Shown here: one piece after another, positions 26,580 to 37,562 of the stretch | Numbering within the stretch: the stretch's first letter is position 1 | Layout of the letters: the number at the start of each line of letters is the position of its first letter | Assembly (NCBI RefSeq): GCF_012844345.1 | Contig: NZ_CP051625.1 | Coordinates: forward strand, 2,976,001 to 3,040,000 | Source: Pseudomonas sp. gcc21 | GTDB taxonomy: Bacteria > Pseudomonadota > Gammaproteobacteria > Pseudomonadales > Pseudomonadaceae | Length of the DNA stretch: 64,000 nt | Direction of reading: 5' to 3' | Position numbers and translations under genes: made by a program | Notes under the pieces: generated by a model | Told to the model about the DNA's origin: nothing | Database searches by the model: none | Seen by the model: the letters and a program-made list of their open reading frames with translations, nothing else

Positions 26580-28238
26580 TCAGTCCGCATTGCTCCATTC
26601 CTGTTCCTGCAGCGCTCGCCACATGATTTTTCCGGTGGGCGATTTCGGCAGGCTGTCCACGAACTCGATCAGCTTGGGGCATTTATAGGCTGACATATTT
26701 TCCTGGCACCAGGCGAGGATGTCTTCGGCGTCTGCATTCTGACCGGCAGCGCAAACAATCACGGCCTTGACGGTTTCGCCGCGGCGCTCGTCGGGCACTG
26801 AGATTATGCAGACTTCCTGCACTGCGGGGTGTCCGTAGAGCAGTGATTCGACTTCCGCCGGCCAGACCTTGAAGCCGGAGGCATTGATCATGCGCTTGAC
26901 CCGGTCGACCAGGAAGAAGTAACCCTCTTCGTCGTAGTAGCCGATATCGCCAGAGCGGAAGAAACGCTTGCCATCCAGCTCGACGAAGGCCTCTGCAGTG
27001 GCTTCGTCCCGCCGCCAGTAACCCTGGAATACTTGCTCCCCGTGCATGACGATCTCACCGCTTTCGCCCGGACCGACCTCCTCCAGCGTATCGATATTGA
27101 TGATCCGCGAATCAACTCCAATGATTGGAATGCCCAGACATTGTGGCTTGGGTGCCTGCGGTGGATTCATATGAGTGGCGCTGATGGTCTCCGAGAGACC
27201 ATAGCCCTCTGAATAGTGCAACCCGGTCTTGTTTTCCAGTTTCGCTGCCACCGCAGCCGGCATGGCCGCGCCGCCACCGCCAATGGATTGCAGGCTGCTC
27301 AGGTCATAGTCATCGATGGTTGGCTCCGACAACAGATCCACCACCATGGTGGAGATGTTCCGCCAGTTGGTGATCTGATGCCGCTGGATCAGTTGCGCAG
27401 CGGTCTTGCGGTCCCAGCGCGTCATGATCACCTGAGTGCCGCCGATATAGATCGCGCTGTTCATGCACACCTGCATGCCGGTCACGTGAAACAGCGGCAC
27501 AGATACCAGCTGTACGCTGTTGTGCTGGGCATTGCCCCATACCGAACAGTACACGGCGGTTGCCATGACGCTGTGGTGCGTATGCACGCAGCCCTTGGGG
27601 TTACCGGTCGTGCCGGAGCTGTAGGGAATCACGCAGAGATCATCCGGTCCGGTAGTCAGCGGTCCGGGAATATGGTTTGCCGCGAGGGCGTCTTGCCAGG
27701 CGACCAGACCCGGCTGTTGCGGAATATCACTCGGCAGCTTCACCGCATCGGGCAGCTCTCCGACCGGCGGTTCAGTCACATATTCGCTATAGGCGCTCAC
27801 GACTACATGGCGCAGTGAACCTTCCTCAAGCAATCCGGTGACGTTGTCCAGCAACTCGCGGCCGCAGAGGGCGACGTCAGCCTCGGTGTCGGTGATCAGG
27901 TATTCAAGTTCGGCGCGGCGGTTCATCGGGTTGACCGGCACGACCACGGCATTGGCCCGCAAAATGGAATAAAAGCTCACCACAAACTGCGGGCTGTTCT
28001 GCATGTACAGCAAAACCCTGTCCCCAGCCTTCACGCCATGCTGTTGCAGATGTCCCGCCATGCTCTGCGCCTGACGTTCCAGCTCGCGGTAACTTAGTGC
28101 GGTGCCGTAATACAGAATGGCAGGATGGTCCGGATAGCGCAGCGCCGAGACCGCCAGGTTGCTATACAGGCAGGTGCGGGGAAGCTCGAGGAAATGCGGA
28201 ACCAGGGCGGGCCAGACATCGTAGTGTCGATCGAACAT
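26580..28238 (-). CDS. AMP-dependent acyl-CoA synthetase (fatty-acid--CoA ligase)
   Basis: 552 residues of the ANL adenylate-forming family. P-loop-like A3 motif Y-S-S-G-T-T-G-N-P-K-G, A5 Y-G-L-S-E-T, A7 F-R-S-G-D-I-G-Y, A8 R-V-K-R-M-I-N-A-S-G-F-K-V-W-P and the C-terminal P-K-S-P-T-G-K-I catalytic Lys are all present. The reaction is ATP plus carboxylate plus CoA to acyl-CoA, AMP and PPi. Chain length is not determinable; it resembles medium- to long-chain ligases. A single-gene unit, convergent with acr3. Confidence 0.92.
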   Translation of the reverse strand: MFDRHYDVWPALVPHFLELPRTCLYSNLAVSALRYPDHPAILYYGTALSYRELERQAQSMAGHLQQHGVKAGDRVLLYMQNSPQFVVSFYSILRANAVVVPVNPMNRRAELEYLITDTEADVALCGRELLDNVTGLLEEGSLRHVVVSAYSEYVTEPPVGELPDAVKLPSDIPQQPGLVAWQDALAANHIPGPLTTGPDDLCVIPYSSGTTGNPKGCVHTHHSVMATAVYCSVWGNAQHNSVQLVSVPLFHVTGMQVCMNSAIYIGGTQVIMTRWDRKTAAQLIQRHQITNWRNISTMVVDLLSEPTIDDYDLSSLQSIGGGGAAMPAAVAAKLENKTGLHYSEGYGLSETISATHMNPPQAPKPQCLGIPIIGVDSRIINIDTLEEVGPGESGEIVMHGEQVFQGYWRRDEATAEAFVELDGKRFFRSGDIGYYDEEGYFFLVDRVKRMINASGFKVWPAEVESLLYGHPAVQEVCIISVPDERRGETVKAVIVCAAGQNADAEDILAWCQENMSAYKCPKLIEFVDSLPKSPTGKIMWRALQEQEWSNAD

Positions 28239-28353
28239 CTTGTTATTCTCCGGCGTGCTTGAATGCGAGGGTCTGTTCCCGAGAGTAGTCGGAGCCGGAT
28301 AGTCTGGAAACCGCTAACAATGCCGTTGTTGACACATCATAAGCATCGGAGAG

Positions 28354-29058
28354 TCAGGGCAACAGAATGCGGAAGCTTCCGCCGCCAAGCGGGCTGTCGT
28401 TACTCAGTTCAATATGGCCCGGTATGCCGTTGCGCTGGTGCAGCCGGGCGATGCGTTCGCCAAAATACAGACCGAGCCCGGTGCTCCCGGTACTCAGATC
28501 AATGCCCATCACATACTCCGATTGGCGTTCGATCATCGCTAGCGGATAACCCTCGCCGTCGTCGCAAATGGTGATTGAGAGCTGGCCGTCGCGTATACCC
28601 GCATGCAGTTGGATGGCCGAGCGTGCGTAACGTATGGAATTGTTGATCACGTTCGCCACCACCGAGCCGACCAGCTCCGTATCGAAATAGCCGAGCATGC
28701 CTTCTTCTTCGACCTCATAACTGCCGTCGATGTGGCGGGCCCGCAGAATATTGTCGTGGCGGGCCAGCTGCGCTTCGAGAAAGTCGTCCATTTCAATCCA
28801 GGCAGGCCGCAGGGGCAGTTGGTTAACCTGCAGCTTGTACAGGCCAAGCATCTGCACCAGCATGCCGTTAAGACGCAGGGACTCATATTCGATCACGCCG
28901 TGTTCACGGCTGTTACTCAGTTCCGCCGGCAGGCTGGCCAGGGATTGGCTGTAAGCCTGCATCAACATGGCCAAGGAATTCTTCATGTCATGTACGGTAG
29001 AGGCGATGACAGTGGAAAAGTCGAGGCCTGCGCCCGGTTGTTCGCGATCGTCGTTCAT
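28354..29058 (-). CDS. Sensor histidine kinase (soluble, short)
   Basis: 234 residues without membrane segments. The phosphoacceptor is H23 in V-H-D-M-K-N-S-L-A-M-L. The ATPase domain has the N box V-V-A-N-V-I-N-N-S-I-R-Y-A, G1 D-D-G-E-G-Y-P and G2 T-G-L-G-L-Y-F-G. With no sensor domain of its own, it probably takes its input from partner proteins. Its ATG overlaps the stop of the upstream response-regulator gene by 4 bases, so the two proteins are a cognate pair. Confidence 0.9.
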   Translation of the reverse strand: MNDDREQPGAGLDFSTVIASTVHDMKNSLAMLMQAYSQSLASLPAELSNSREHGVIEYESLRLNGMLVQMLGLYKLQVNQLPLRPAWIEMDDFLEAQLARHDNILRARHIDGSYEVEEEGMLGYFDTELVGSVVANVINNSIRYARSAIQLHAGIRDGQLSITICDDGEGYPLAMIERQSEYVMGIDLSTGSTGLGLYFGERIARLHQRNGIPGHIELSNDSPLGGGSFRILLP

Positions 29059-30659
29059 AGCGCTTCCACCGCCTTGCGCAGTTTCTGATAGCGCTCGTAT
29101 CGCTTGTCAGTGGTGGGCATGTTGTGCGCCTGAGCGAGACACCTTAAACATTCAGCCTTGAGGGCCTCATCGGGCGTTTGTGTCAGCAATCGCAGCAGGG
29201 ATTGCGCCGTATTCAATGCGTAGCTGATGTTGCGCGGTTGGCTTGCACTGGCCTGACGAAACAATCCCAGCGCTTCCTCAAACTGTTTCTGCTGATAGCA
29301 CTTGATGCCTTCACGGTTTTTCGCTTTGGCATGCTCCCCGCTTCTTATGATCTCCGGGTTGTCGATCAACTCGGCGATTTGCTCGAGCACCACCGGATCG
29401 TCCCCATACATTTCGGCGCAGGTGGCCAATACAGTGTCTGCGCTATCCGCACGGCCTAGTTCACGCAGTTGTCTCGCGACGTCCAGTGCCAGTTCCGGAG
29501 CCAGGCCGCCGTCCAAAGACTCAAGGTGTTCGGAGGCCATCTGGGCGTAACGCTCCGCTTCGCTCTTCTGGCCACTTTTAGCCAGTGCGCTCCCTTGCAG
29601 CAAATTTGAACGGGCGACCAAACTCGCATCGTTCTTCCAGGTTTTATCCACTTCGGCCAATGTCTGACGAATCTCGAGCAGCGTTTTGGGGTTAATTGCG
29701 CCCGGACCGTCCTGCTCGGTCAGGGTGGCGGCCAGCTGGAGATGCGTTTCAGCGTTACGAAAGGCTGAATTGCGGCCCAGGCCAACAGCGTGGCGAAAGG
29801 CGCGGGTAGCCTGAGCATAATCTTCGTTGCGCCGCGCTAGCTTGCCTAGTTCCACCTGGCGCTGTAGGGCGTGGGGTGAGATTTTTATGCCCTGCTCCAG
29901 ACACTGCTGGGCGGCAAGGCTATCGCCACGCGCGTCATGTATAGCGGCTAGTCCGTCAAACAGGGCGGGGAGCATCGGAAATAATTCGATACCTCGCTCG
30001 TACAGCGCCTGCGCTTCATCGAGCCGGCCTTTAGTACGCTGATGATTGCCCAATGTGACCAGCGCCCAGGGTAGAGGTCGATCCCCGACCAGTTCGTTAA
30101 GCAAGGCTTCCAGTTCGGCATCCTGACCGAGCTGCGCCAGCGCGTCGGCCAGATAACGCTGACATAGCGGGGCGAGTCGCGGCTGCGCCTGGATCATTGT
30201 TCGACAGGCGCCAACCACGGCCTGCGGGTCATCCCGGCTGATCGCGTCCAGTATTGGTTTGAGCGTCGTCTTGCGTTGGACCAGTTTATCCAGGCGTTGT
30301 TCGAGACTGGCGCGGTTGAACGGCTTGGTGAGATACGCGTCGGGTTCGCATTCCAAGGCTGCTATGACCATCGCCTGGCTGCTTTCAGCGGTAACCATGA
30401 CAAAGATGCAATGCGGACTGATGCGCTTGGTGTGATGCAATTCTTCCAGCACCTGCTGGCCGTTCTTGCCGTCACCGAGGTTGTAGTCGTGCAGAATGAT
30501 GTCGTATCGGTTATTCCGGCATAGCGCGAGGGTCTCTTCGCCTGTCGCGACCGAATCGACGTCGCGCACTGCCATCTGGCGTAGCATGGCGGTAACCGAT
30601 GTGCGGAAACCGGAAAAATCATCCGCTATCAGCACCCGCTTGTTGCTGTAATCAATCAT
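29055..30659 (-). CDS. Response regulator with tetratricopeptide repeats
   Basis: 534 residues from the ATG beginning M-I-D-Y-S-N-K-R-V-L-I-A-D-D; the open frame upstream is not protein-like. A CheY-like receiver (residues 1-125) has D13/D14 acidic residues, D58 as phosphoacceptor in I-I-L-H-D-Y-N and a Lys in Y-L-T-K-P-F-N. The remainder is helical with TPR-like units (for example G-R-L-D-E-A-Q-A-L-Y-E-R-G-I-E-L-F-P) through residue 534. No DNA-binding domain is present, so output is by protein interaction. It forms an operon with the histidine kinase that follows. Confidence 0.9.
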   Translation of the reverse strand: MIDYSNKRVLIADDFSGFRTSVTAMLRQMAVRDVDSVATGEETLALCRNNRYDIILHDYNLGDGKNGQQVLEELHHTKRISPHCIFVMVTAESSQAMVIAALECEPDAYLTKPFNRASLEQRLDKLVQRKTTLKPILDAISRDDPQAVVGACRTMIQAQPRLAPLCQRYLADALAQLGQDAELEALLNELVGDRPLPWALVTLGNHQRTKGRLDEAQALYERGIELFPMLPALFDGLAAIHDARGDSLAAQQCLEQGIKISPHALQRQVELGKLARRNEDYAQATRAFRHAVGLGRNSAFRNAETHLQLAATLTEQDGPGAINPKTLLEIRQTLAEVDKTWKNDASLVARSNLLQGSALAKSGQKSEAERYAQMASEHLESLDGGLAPELALDVARQLRELGRADSADTVLATCAEMYGDDPVVLEQIAELIDNPEIIRSGEHAKAKNREGIKCYQQKQFEEALGLFRQASASQPRNISYALNTAQSLLRLLTQTPDEALKAECLRCLAQAHNMPTTDKRYERYQKLRKAVEAL

Positions 30660-30894
30660 CTGAAATCCTGAACGTCGATGTGGGGATCGCGCCGCTTGAT
30701 CCTTCAAGCCGGAACAGCCAATCATCAGGGTAGGGCAAAGTGCCATTACGCGGCAATTAGCAGATACGTTATCTCCTGAACCGCACCTATGTGCCGGAGT
30801 CTATCAGAGCATCAGCATCTCCCGACTTGCCATCAGACTGGCGGCGGCCTGCCGCCGGGATTGGCTTTCTTTCCCTGAATATGAGGCACTCATC

Positions 30895-31590
30895 ATGATT
30901 ACCCGTGGTCTGCTCGATCAATTATTGAAATCCGGTTCTGATCTGCTGCAAGGGCAGGCAGGCATGAAATCCTCCAGCCAGCCATCGGGCCGTACTGACT
31001 CTCCCCTGGCGGGACTGTTGTCCGGGGTCGGCGGTGGTGCCCTGGGTGGTTCGGCGATAGGCTTGCTGATGGGTAACAAGAAGGCCCGCAAGGTCGGCAA
31101 GAAGGTTGCTACCTACGGCGGGTTGGCTGCCCTGGGTGTGATCGCCTACAAGGCCTACGGCAGTTGGCAACAACGTACCGGCAACAACACGGTGAGCGAG
31201 CCACAAACCATAGATCGACTGCCCCCGCCGCAGGTTGAAGAGCACAGCCAGGCGATCCTGCGAGCGGTGATAGGGGCGGCCAAGGCGGACGGGCACGTTG
31301 ATGACCGTGAGCGGGAGTTGATAGAAGGGGAAATCAATAAACTGACTGAGGATCGGGAACTGCAGAGCTGGTTCGACCAAGAGTTGCGCCGGCCACTTGA
31401 TCCGGCCGAGATCGCCAGGGCCGCGAGCACGCCGGAAATGGCGGCTGAAATGTATCTGGCCAGTTTGCTGATGGTTGACGAAGAAAATTACATGGAGCGT
31501 GCGTATCTGGACGAACTGGCGCGGCAGTTGAAGCTTGATCCGGAACTGAAAACCGAGCTCGAGCGTCAGGCCGAACAGTCAGTCGCATGA
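30895..31590 (+). CDS. DUF533 / TerB-like inner-membrane protein
   Basis: 231 residues. A Gly-rich hydrophobic stretch (G-V-G-G-G-A-L-G-G-S-A-I-G-L-L-M-G) and a second helix near Y-G-G-L-A-A-L-G-V-I-A-Y-K lie in the first half. The C-terminal half is an all-helical TerB-like domain (I-L-R-A-V-I-G-A-A-K-A-D-G-H-V-D-D-R-E-R). This is the DUF533 (YebE) arrangement; its function is unknown, and YebE is linked to envelope stress in enterics. It stands alone, convergent with the RND operon. Confidence 0.85.
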   Translation: MITRGLLDQLLKSGSDLLQGQAGMKSSSQPSGRTDSPLAGLLSGVGGGALGGSAIGLLMGNKKARKVGKKVATYGGLAALGVIAYKAYGSWQQRTGNNTVSEPQTIDRLPPPQVEEHSQAILRAVIGAAKADGHVDDRERELIEGEINKLTEDRELQSWFDQELRRPLDPAEIARAASTPEMAAEMYLASLLMVDEENYMERAYLDELARQLKLDPELKTELERQAEQSVA

Positions 31591-31646
31591 GGCGTTGAAC
31601 GCAACCCGCCGACACTGCCCACAGGCAGTGCCGGCGCGGGTTGGTT

Positions 31647-33071
31647 TCATTGCGCAGCGATAGACTCAGCCTCGGCCTCAGCCTGCCAGCCACCACCCAG
31701 CGCCTTGAACAACTCGACTTCACTGACCAGCTGGCTCAGACGGTCGCCGATCAGCTGCTGCTGTGCGGTGAATAGCTGGCGCTGGGCATCAAGCAGGGTG
31801 AGATAGCTGTCGACGCCCGTGCGATACCGTCGCTCGGCAATCTCGAAATAGCTTTCGCTGGCTTCGACCAGATCACTTTGCGCCTGTACCTGTTGCACAT
31901 AGGTATCACGCGCAGCAAGGCCATCTGATACATCGCGGAAGGCTTCCTGAATGGAGCGTTCGTACTCCGCTACGCGGGCGTCGCGAATGATCTCTGCGTA
32001 ATCAAGGTTCGCACGCAGACGGCCGGCGTTGAAGATGGGCAGGCTGATGCTTGGTGAAAAGCTCCAGTAATCCGAGCCACTATCGAACAACCCGTCCAGA
32101 TCACTGCTGGCGCTGCCTGCGGCACCCGTCAGGCTGATACTCGGAAAGAAAGCTGCCCGGGCCGCGCCTATGTTGGCGTTGGCAGCGCGCAGCCGACGTT
32201 CAGCTTCAACAATATCCGGCCGGTTGACCAACAATTCCGACGGCAATCCCACCGGCAGATCGGTGAGGTAGCTGCGTTGCAGATCAATTGGATCCACATC
32301 CCTGAACGGCAGACGCTGGCCGAGGAGTTGCGCCAGGGCGTTGCGATCCTGGGCTACCAGCCGGGTATAGCGCGCGAGACTGCTGCGTGCCGTTTCCACA
32401 GCGGTGCGGGCCTGGGTCAGCTCCAATGAGGAGGCGACCCCCACGTCATAGCTGCGCTGGGTCAGCGACAGGCTTTCCTCGTAAGTTTCAAGCGTACCGC
32501 GGGTGATTTCCAGGAGCGCCTGATCGGCCTGCCAGGTCAGATAGGTGTTGGCTACGGCAGCGATGAGGCTGATCTGTACGCTGCGCTGAGCTGCTTCGGT
32601 GGCCAGATATTCTTCAAGGGCCTGCTCGCGCAGGCTTCCCAGGCGACCGAACAGATCGAGCTCCCAGCCAATGCCCAGGGTGGCGCTGTACTGACTGCTG
32701 ATATCAGCTTCGCCCATAGGGTTCAGGCTGGCCGGCGTGCGGCTGCGGTTGCCACTGCCATCAGCGCTGATTGAGGGAAACAGATCCGAGCGCTGGATGC
32801 GATACAAAGCCCGCGTCGCCTCGACATTGAGTGCGGCGACACGCAGGTCGCGGTTATTTTCCAGCGCTACGCCGATCAACTCACGTAGCGCCGGGTCCTG
32901 GAAAAACTGTCCCCACCCCAGATTGGCGGTTTGCTCGTTAGTACTGGTCGAATACGCCTCGCCCTGCGGCCAACTGTCCGCTACCGGGGATTCGGGCCGT
33001 TGAAAATCAGGAATCATCGAGCAGCCGCTAAGCGTGACTGCCAGCGATACGCTTAATAAGGTTCTTTTCAC
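31647..33071 (-). CDS. ttgC: RND efflux outer-membrane channel (OprM/TtgC family)
   Basis: 474 residues from a GTG overlapping the pump gene stop. A lipoprotein signal ends L-S-G-C with Cys17. Two OEP repeats give the TolC-type trimeric channel fold; [21 protein letters not shown] and [12 protein letters not shown] are typical. It forms the outer-membrane exit duct for the upstream TtgA/TtgB-like proteins. The gene order A-B-C is that of mexAB-oprM and ttgABC. Confidence 0.92.
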   Translation of the reverse strand: MKRTLLSVSLAVTLSGCSMIPDFQRPESPVADSWPQGEAYSTSTNEQTANLGWGQFFQDPALRELIGVALENNRDLRVAALNVEATRALYRIQRSDLFPSISADGSGNRSRTPASLNPMGEADISSQYSATLGIGWELDLFGRLGSLREQALEEYLATEAAQRSVQISLIAAVANTYLTWQADQALLEITRGTLETYEESLSLTQRSYDVGVASSLELTQARTAVETARSSLARYTRLVAQDRNALAQLLGQRLPFRDVDPIDLQRSYLTDLPVGLPSELLVNRPDIVEAERRLRAANANIGAARAAFFPSISLTGAAGSASSDLDGLFDSGSDYWSFSPSISLPIFNAGRLRANLDYAEIIRDARVAEYERSIQEAFRDVSDGLAARDTYVQQVQAQSDLVEASESYFEIAERRYRTGVDSYLTLLDAQRQLFTAQQQLIGDRLSQLVSEVELFKALGGGWQAEAEAESIAAQ

Positions 33072-36000
33072 TTGGCTGGCTCCTCGGTGGTAACAGCTTC
33101 GCTGTCGGATTCGTCCTGCTTCCTGCGGCTGAATACCGAGGACACCATAACGAAGAACAGCGGCACCCAGAATATGACCAGGACGGTTGCGGTAAGCATG
33201 CCGCCGATGACCCCGGTACCGATCGCGTGTGAGCTACCGGCGCCGGCACCGCTGGCCAATGCCAGCGGGACCACGCCGAGCGTGAATGCCATGGAGGTCA
33301 TGATGATCGGGCGCAAACGCATCCGGCAGGCCTCAACCGCAGCGTCCACCAGGCTCATGCCCTGCTCGTGCAGATCCTTGGCAAACTCGACGATCAGAAT
33401 GGCGTTCTTCGCCGTCAAACCGACCGTGGTAAGCAGGCCGACCTGGAAGAACACGTCGTTCGACAGACCACGACCCAGGGTCGCCAGCAATGCACCGATC
33501 ACACCCAGCGGCACCACCAACAGCACTACCAGCGGAATCGACCAGCTTTCATACAGCGCGGCGAGACACAGGAACACCACCAGCAAGGACAATGCATACA
33601 GCATGGGAGCCTGGTCGCCGGAAAGCCGCTCTTCAAATGACAGACCTGTCCAGGCAATGCCTACGCCTTCGGGCAGCTTGCCGGCCAGCTCTTCAACCGC
33701 GGCCATGGCGTCACCGGTACTGTAACCGGGTGCTGCTTCGCCCATGATTTCCATGGACGGAACACCGTTGTAACGTGCCAGTTTTGGCGAACCGTAGATC
33801 CATTCGCCGGTGGCGAAGGCGCTGAAGGGCACCATTTCACCCTGATTGTTGCGCACGAACCACTTGTCCAGGTCTTCCGGATTCATACGTGCTTCGGCTT
33901 CGCCCTGGACATAGACCCGTTTGACCCGACCGCGGTCGATGAAATCATTGACGTAGCTGGAACCCCAGGCGACCGATTGGGTAGCGTTCACATCACTTAG
34001 CGATACGCCCAGTGCGCGCGCCTGCTCATCGTCCACAATCAGCTGATATTGCGGTTCGTCGTCCAGCCCGTTGGGTCGCACGGCGGTAAGCACCGGATGT
34101 TCTGCGGCCATCCCCAGGAACTGGTTACGTGCCTGCATCAAGGTGGCATGCCCGACACCGGCATTATCCTGCAGGAAGAAGTTGAAACCCGTCGCGTTGC
34201 CCAGCGCCATGACAGCAGGCGGAGCAAAGGCAAACGCCATCGCATCCCGGTAGGTATTGAATTCCTGTTGGGCACGTTCAGCCAGGGCGAAGACACTCTG
34301 CTCCGGATCCGGACGTTCGTCCCATGGCTTCAGACCGATAAAGGCAATGGCAGAGTTCTGTCCGCGACCGGCGAAGCTGAAGCCGGTTACGGTAAATACA
34401 GACTCGACGATGTCGCCTTCCTCCGTAAGCAGGTGGTTACGCATCCGGTCCACGGTCGCCTGGGTTCGCTCAGCGGTCGAACCGGCTGGCGTTTGTACCT
34501 GGGCAAAGAGTACGCCCTGATCTTCATCGGGTAGGAAGGCTGACGGCAAGCGGGTGAACAGCAGCGCCATGATGCCGACGATCACCACATACAGCAGCAG
34601 ATAGGGTGCCTTGCGCCGCAGGATAGAAGACACGCCACGCTCGTACCGGCTTACCCCACGGTTGAAGGTACGGTTGAACCAGCCGAAGAACCCGCGTTTT
34701 TCATGATGCGAGCCCTTCGGGATGGGCTTGAGCATGGTGGCGCAGAGGGCGGGCGTGAAGATCAGCGCAACCAGTACCGACAGGGTCATGGCTGATGCGA
34801 TGGTGATGGCGAACTGGCGATAGATCACCCCGGTGGAGCCACCGAAGAAGGCCATGGGGACAAACACCGCGGACAGCACCAGGCCGATACCGACCAGTGC
34901 CCCCTGAATCTGGCTCATGGACTTACGGGTGGCTTCAACCGGCGGCAGGCCTTCTTCCTCCATGACCCGTTCGACGTTTTCCACCACCACGATCGCGTCA
35001 TCCACCAGCAGACCGATGGCAAGTACCATGGCGAACATGGTCAGAATGTTCACGCTGAAGCCAAAGGCCGCCAGCACACCGAATGTGCCCAGCAATACCA
35101 CCGGTACAGCCAAGGTCGGAATCAGTGTGGCGCGGAAGTTCTGCAGGAACAGATACATCACCAGGAATACCAGCACGATCGCTTCGAACAGCGTGTGCAC
35201 CACGCCTTCAATCGAAGCCGATACCACCGGCGCTGTTTCAAACGGGTAGACCACATCCATGCCCGGCGGGAAGAACGGCTGCAGGCTGGCGATGGTTTCC
35301 TTGACCGCGTTGGCAGTTTCCAGGGCGTTCGCGCCGGTAGCCAGGTTTACCGCAATACCCGTGGCGGGCATGCCGTTGTACAAGGCGGTTATGGCTGCGT
35401 TTTGTGAACCCATCTCAACCCGTGCGACATCCTCCAGGCGGACCTGCGAGCCATCACTGTTGACCTTCAGCAGAATATTGCGGAACTCTTCCGGCGTCTG
35501 CAGGCGGGTCTTGCCGATGATGGTCGCGTTCAATTGTTGGCCGGGCACCGCCGGCAAGCCGCCAAACTGGCCGGAAGAGATCTGCACGTTCTGCGCACGG
35601 ATTGCCGCACTGACATCCGAAGGCATGAGCTCGAAATTGTTCAGCTTGGCCGGGTCCAGCCAGATGCGCATGGCGTAGGGCGCACCGAACACCTGGAAGT
35701 CACCTACCCCATCGGTACGTGAGATCGGGTCCTGGATGTTGGACACGACATAATCGGAGAGATCGTCCCGGGTCAGGCTGCCATCAGTCGAGACGACGCC
35801 CACTACCATCAGGAAGTTGCTGCTCGATTTGGTAACACGAATACCCTGTTGCTGTACTTCCTGGGGTAGAAGGGGCGTTGCCAGCTGGAGCTTGTTTTGT
35901 ACCTGAACCTGGGCGATGTCCGGATCGGTGCCCTGGTTGAAGGTCACGTTGATCTGCATGCTGCCGTCGGAGTTGCTCTGCGAACTGATGTAGCGCAGAC

Positions 36001-36220
36001 CGTCGATCCCGTTCATCTGCTGCTCGATCACCTGGACCACGGTGTCCTGCACAGTCTGCGCCGAGGCGCCGGGATAGCTTACGGAAATCCGCACGGCGGG
36101 CGGTGCGATGCTTGGATACTGGTTGACCGGCAGGCTGAGAACAGAAAGCCCCCCGGCCAGCATGATCACCAGGGCGATAACCCAGGCAAATATCGGTCGG
36201 TCGATAAAGAAATGTGGCAT
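33068..36220 (-). CDS. ttgB: RND multidrug efflux permease (MexB/TtgB family)
   Basis: 1050 residues, the normal length for HAE1 pumps. The N-terminus [16 protein letters not shown] and the proton-relay residues D-D in [13 protein letters not shown] and Lys in [16 protein letters not shown] are intact. Large periplasmic loops with the funnel and pore domains lie between helices 1/2 and 7/8. It exports lipophilic drugs, solvents and detergents from the inner membrane and periplasm. It begins 6 bases after the adaptor gene stop. Confidence 0.96.
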   Translation of the reverse strand: MPHFFIDRPIFAWVIALVIMLAGGLSVLSLPVNQYPSIAPPAVRISVSYPGASAQTVQDTVVQVIEQQMNGIDGLRYISSQSNSDGSMQINVTFNQGTDPDIAQVQVQNKLQLATPLLPQEVQQQGIRVTKSSSNFLMVVGVVSTDGSLTRDDLSDYVVSNIQDPISRTDGVGDFQVFGAPYAMRIWLDPAKLNNFELMPSDVSAAIRAQNVQISSGQFGGLPAVPGQQLNATIIGKTRLQTPEEFRNILLKVNSDGSQVRLEDVARVEMGSQNAAITALYNGMPATGIAVNLATGANALETANAVKETIASLQPFFPPGMDVVYPFETAPVVSASIEGVVHTLFEAIVLVFLVMYLFLQNFRATLIPTLAVPVVLLGTFGVLAAFGFSVNILTMFAMVLAIGLLVDDAIVVVENVERVMEEEGLPPVEATRKSMSQIQGALVGIGLVLSAVFVPMAFFGGSTGVIYRQFAITIASAMTLSVLVALIFTPALCATMLKPIPKGSHHEKRGFFGWFNRTFNRGVSRYERGVSSILRRKAPYLLLYVVIVGIMALLFTRLPSAFLPDEDQGVLFAQVQTPAGSTAERTQATVDRMRNHLLTEEGDIVESVFTVTGFSFAGRGQNSAIAFIGLKPWDERPDPEQSVFALAERAQQEFNTYRDAMAFAFAPPAVMALGNATGFNFFLQDNAGVGHATLMQARNQFLGMAAEHPVLTAVRPNGLDDEPQYQLIVDDEQARALGVSLSDVNATQSVAWGSSYVNDFIDRGRVKRVYVQGEAEARMNPEDLDKWFVRNNQGEMVPFSAFATGEWIYGSPKLARYNGVPSMEIMGEAAPGYSTGDAMAAVEELAGKLPEGVGIAWTGLSFEERLSGDQAPMLYALSLLVVFLCLAALYESWSIPLVVLLVVPLGVIGALLATLGRGLSNDVFFQVGLLTTVGLTAKNAILIVEFAKDLHEQGMSLVDAAVEACRMRLRPIIMTSMAFTLGVVPLALASGAGAGSSHAIGTGVIGGMLTATVLVIFWVPLFFVMVSSVFSRRKQDESDSEAVTTEEPAK

Positions 36221-36226
36221 GAATAA

Positions 36227-37375
36227 TTAACCTTCCTGACCGGATTGCTGTGCCGGCTGCTCAACATTACCGGCAGGAACGGCCTTGACCTCGGCGCCAG
36301 GACTGATGAACTGGAAGCCTTCAGTAATCAGGCGATCACCTGCCTCAAGGCCTTCGCTCACCAGCCAGCGGTTACCGACGGTACGGTCCACTTTGATATT
36401 GCGCAGCTCGACAACGTTTTCGTCATTGACCACGAGCGCGGTGGCGGTGCCTGTCGGGGTGCGCGTCACGCCCTGCTGTGGTGCAAGAATGGCTTCACTG
36501 CGGGTGCCTGCAACGAGTTCTGCATGAACGAACATGCCTGGAAGCAGAAGCTTGTCCGGGTTCGGGAACACAGCGCGCAGGGTGACCGAGCCGGTGCCCG
36601 CTTCGACTGACACTTCGGAGAATTCCAGGGTGCCCTCGTGTTCATACACTGTGCCATCTTCCAGTGTCAGATTGACCTTGGCGGCGTTATCACCGGCGCG
36701 CTCAAGCCGGCCATTGGCCAGGTCGCGGCGCAGACGCAACAGTTCCCGTGCTGGTTGGGTAACGTCGACATAGATCGGATCCAGCTGCTGGATCGTTGCC
36801 ATCGCAGCGGCCTGGCCATTGTTCACCAGGGCGCCCTCGCTCACAGCGGAACGGCCGATGCGGCCGGATATAGGAGCCAGAACCTTGGTGTAACGCAGAT
36901 CGATGCGCGCGCGCTCCAGCGCAGCCTCGGCCTGCATGTTTGAGGCGCGGGCTTCGTCATAGGCCTGCCGGCTCACAGCGTTTTCCTTGACCAGTATCTC
37001 GTAGCGGTCCGCCAATGACTTGGTTGACGCCTGGGCGGCTTTAGCGCTTTCCAGCGCCGCTTCGTAGATGGCTGGATCGATCTGATACAGCTGGTCGCCG
37101 GCCTCCACGTCGCTGCCTTCCTTGAACAGGCGCTTCTGGATAATGCCGTTTACCTGCGGCCGGACCTCGGCTACTCGATAGGCAGCTGTGCGGCCGGGAA
37201 GATTGGTGGTCAGGGTGAAGGGCTCGGCTTCGAGCGTCACAACACCCACTTCGGGCGTCGCTTGCTCGGCAGCAGGCGAAGTGGCTTCTTCCTCTTCTTT
37301 ACCGCAGGCGCTTAATAGCACCGCTGCGATGAGCAGGACCGGAAGCAGAGCAGCGCGGACGGGCGTGGCTGGCAT
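36227..37375 (-). CDS. ttgA: RND efflux periplasmic adaptor (MexA/TtgA family)
   Basis: 382 residues. The lipoprotein signal ends L-L-S-A-C with Cys24. The adaptor architecture is clear: beta-barrel and lipoyl halves flank an alpha-hairpin (A-L-E-S-A-K-A-A-Q-A-S-T-K-S-L to A-A-L-E-R-A-R-I-D-L-R-Y-T-K-V-L-A-P-I-S-G-R-I-G). It bridges the pump and channel. It is the first gene of the operon, divergent from the TetR regulator with the operator-like palindrome between them. Confidence 0.94.
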   Translation of the reverse strand: MPATPVRAALLPVLLIAAVLLSACGKEEEEATSPAAEQATPEVGVVTLEAEPFTLTTNLPGRTAAYRVAEVRPQVNGIIQKRLFKEGSDVEAGDQLYQIDPAIYEAALESAKAAQASTKSLADRYEILVKENAVSRQAYDEARASNMQAEAALERARIDLRYTKVLAPISGRIGRSAVSEGALVNNGQAAAMATIQQLDPIYVDVTQPARELLRLRRDLANGRLERAGDNAAKVNLTLEDGTVYEHEGTLEFSEVSVEAGTGSVTLRAVFPNPDKLLLPGMFVHAELVAGTRSEAILAPQQGVTRTPTGTATALVVNDENVVELRNIKVDRTVGNRWLVSEGLEAGDRLITEGFQFISPGAEVKAVPAGNVEQPAQQSGQEG

Positions 37376-37453
37376 GAATGAACCCCATGGACAATTGCAA
37401 AAATGATTAAACCGGCCTGAAAAAGGCGCTGGTCAGTAATGGGCGACAATATA

Positions 37454-37477
37454 CTTACATTCGCGTATGTTTGTAAG
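37454..37477. promoter_or_regulatory. TtgR-like operator
   Basis: Inverted repeat CTTACA ... TGTAAG in the 187-bp gap between the divergent pump and tetR genes. On the minus strand it reads TTACAAACA, spacer, GAATGTAAG followed by TATATT, which agrees closely with the Pseudomonas putida TtgR operator as I recall it. It is about 80 bases from each start and well placed to repress both promoters. Confidence 0.75.
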
Positions 37478-37562
37478 CGTTTTTAGCTTCGTTAACATTA
37501 TGGATCTTCGCTTTTTCTTGCAATAAAAAGGCCGAAGGTCCCGCACCAAGCGAGTACGCCAC

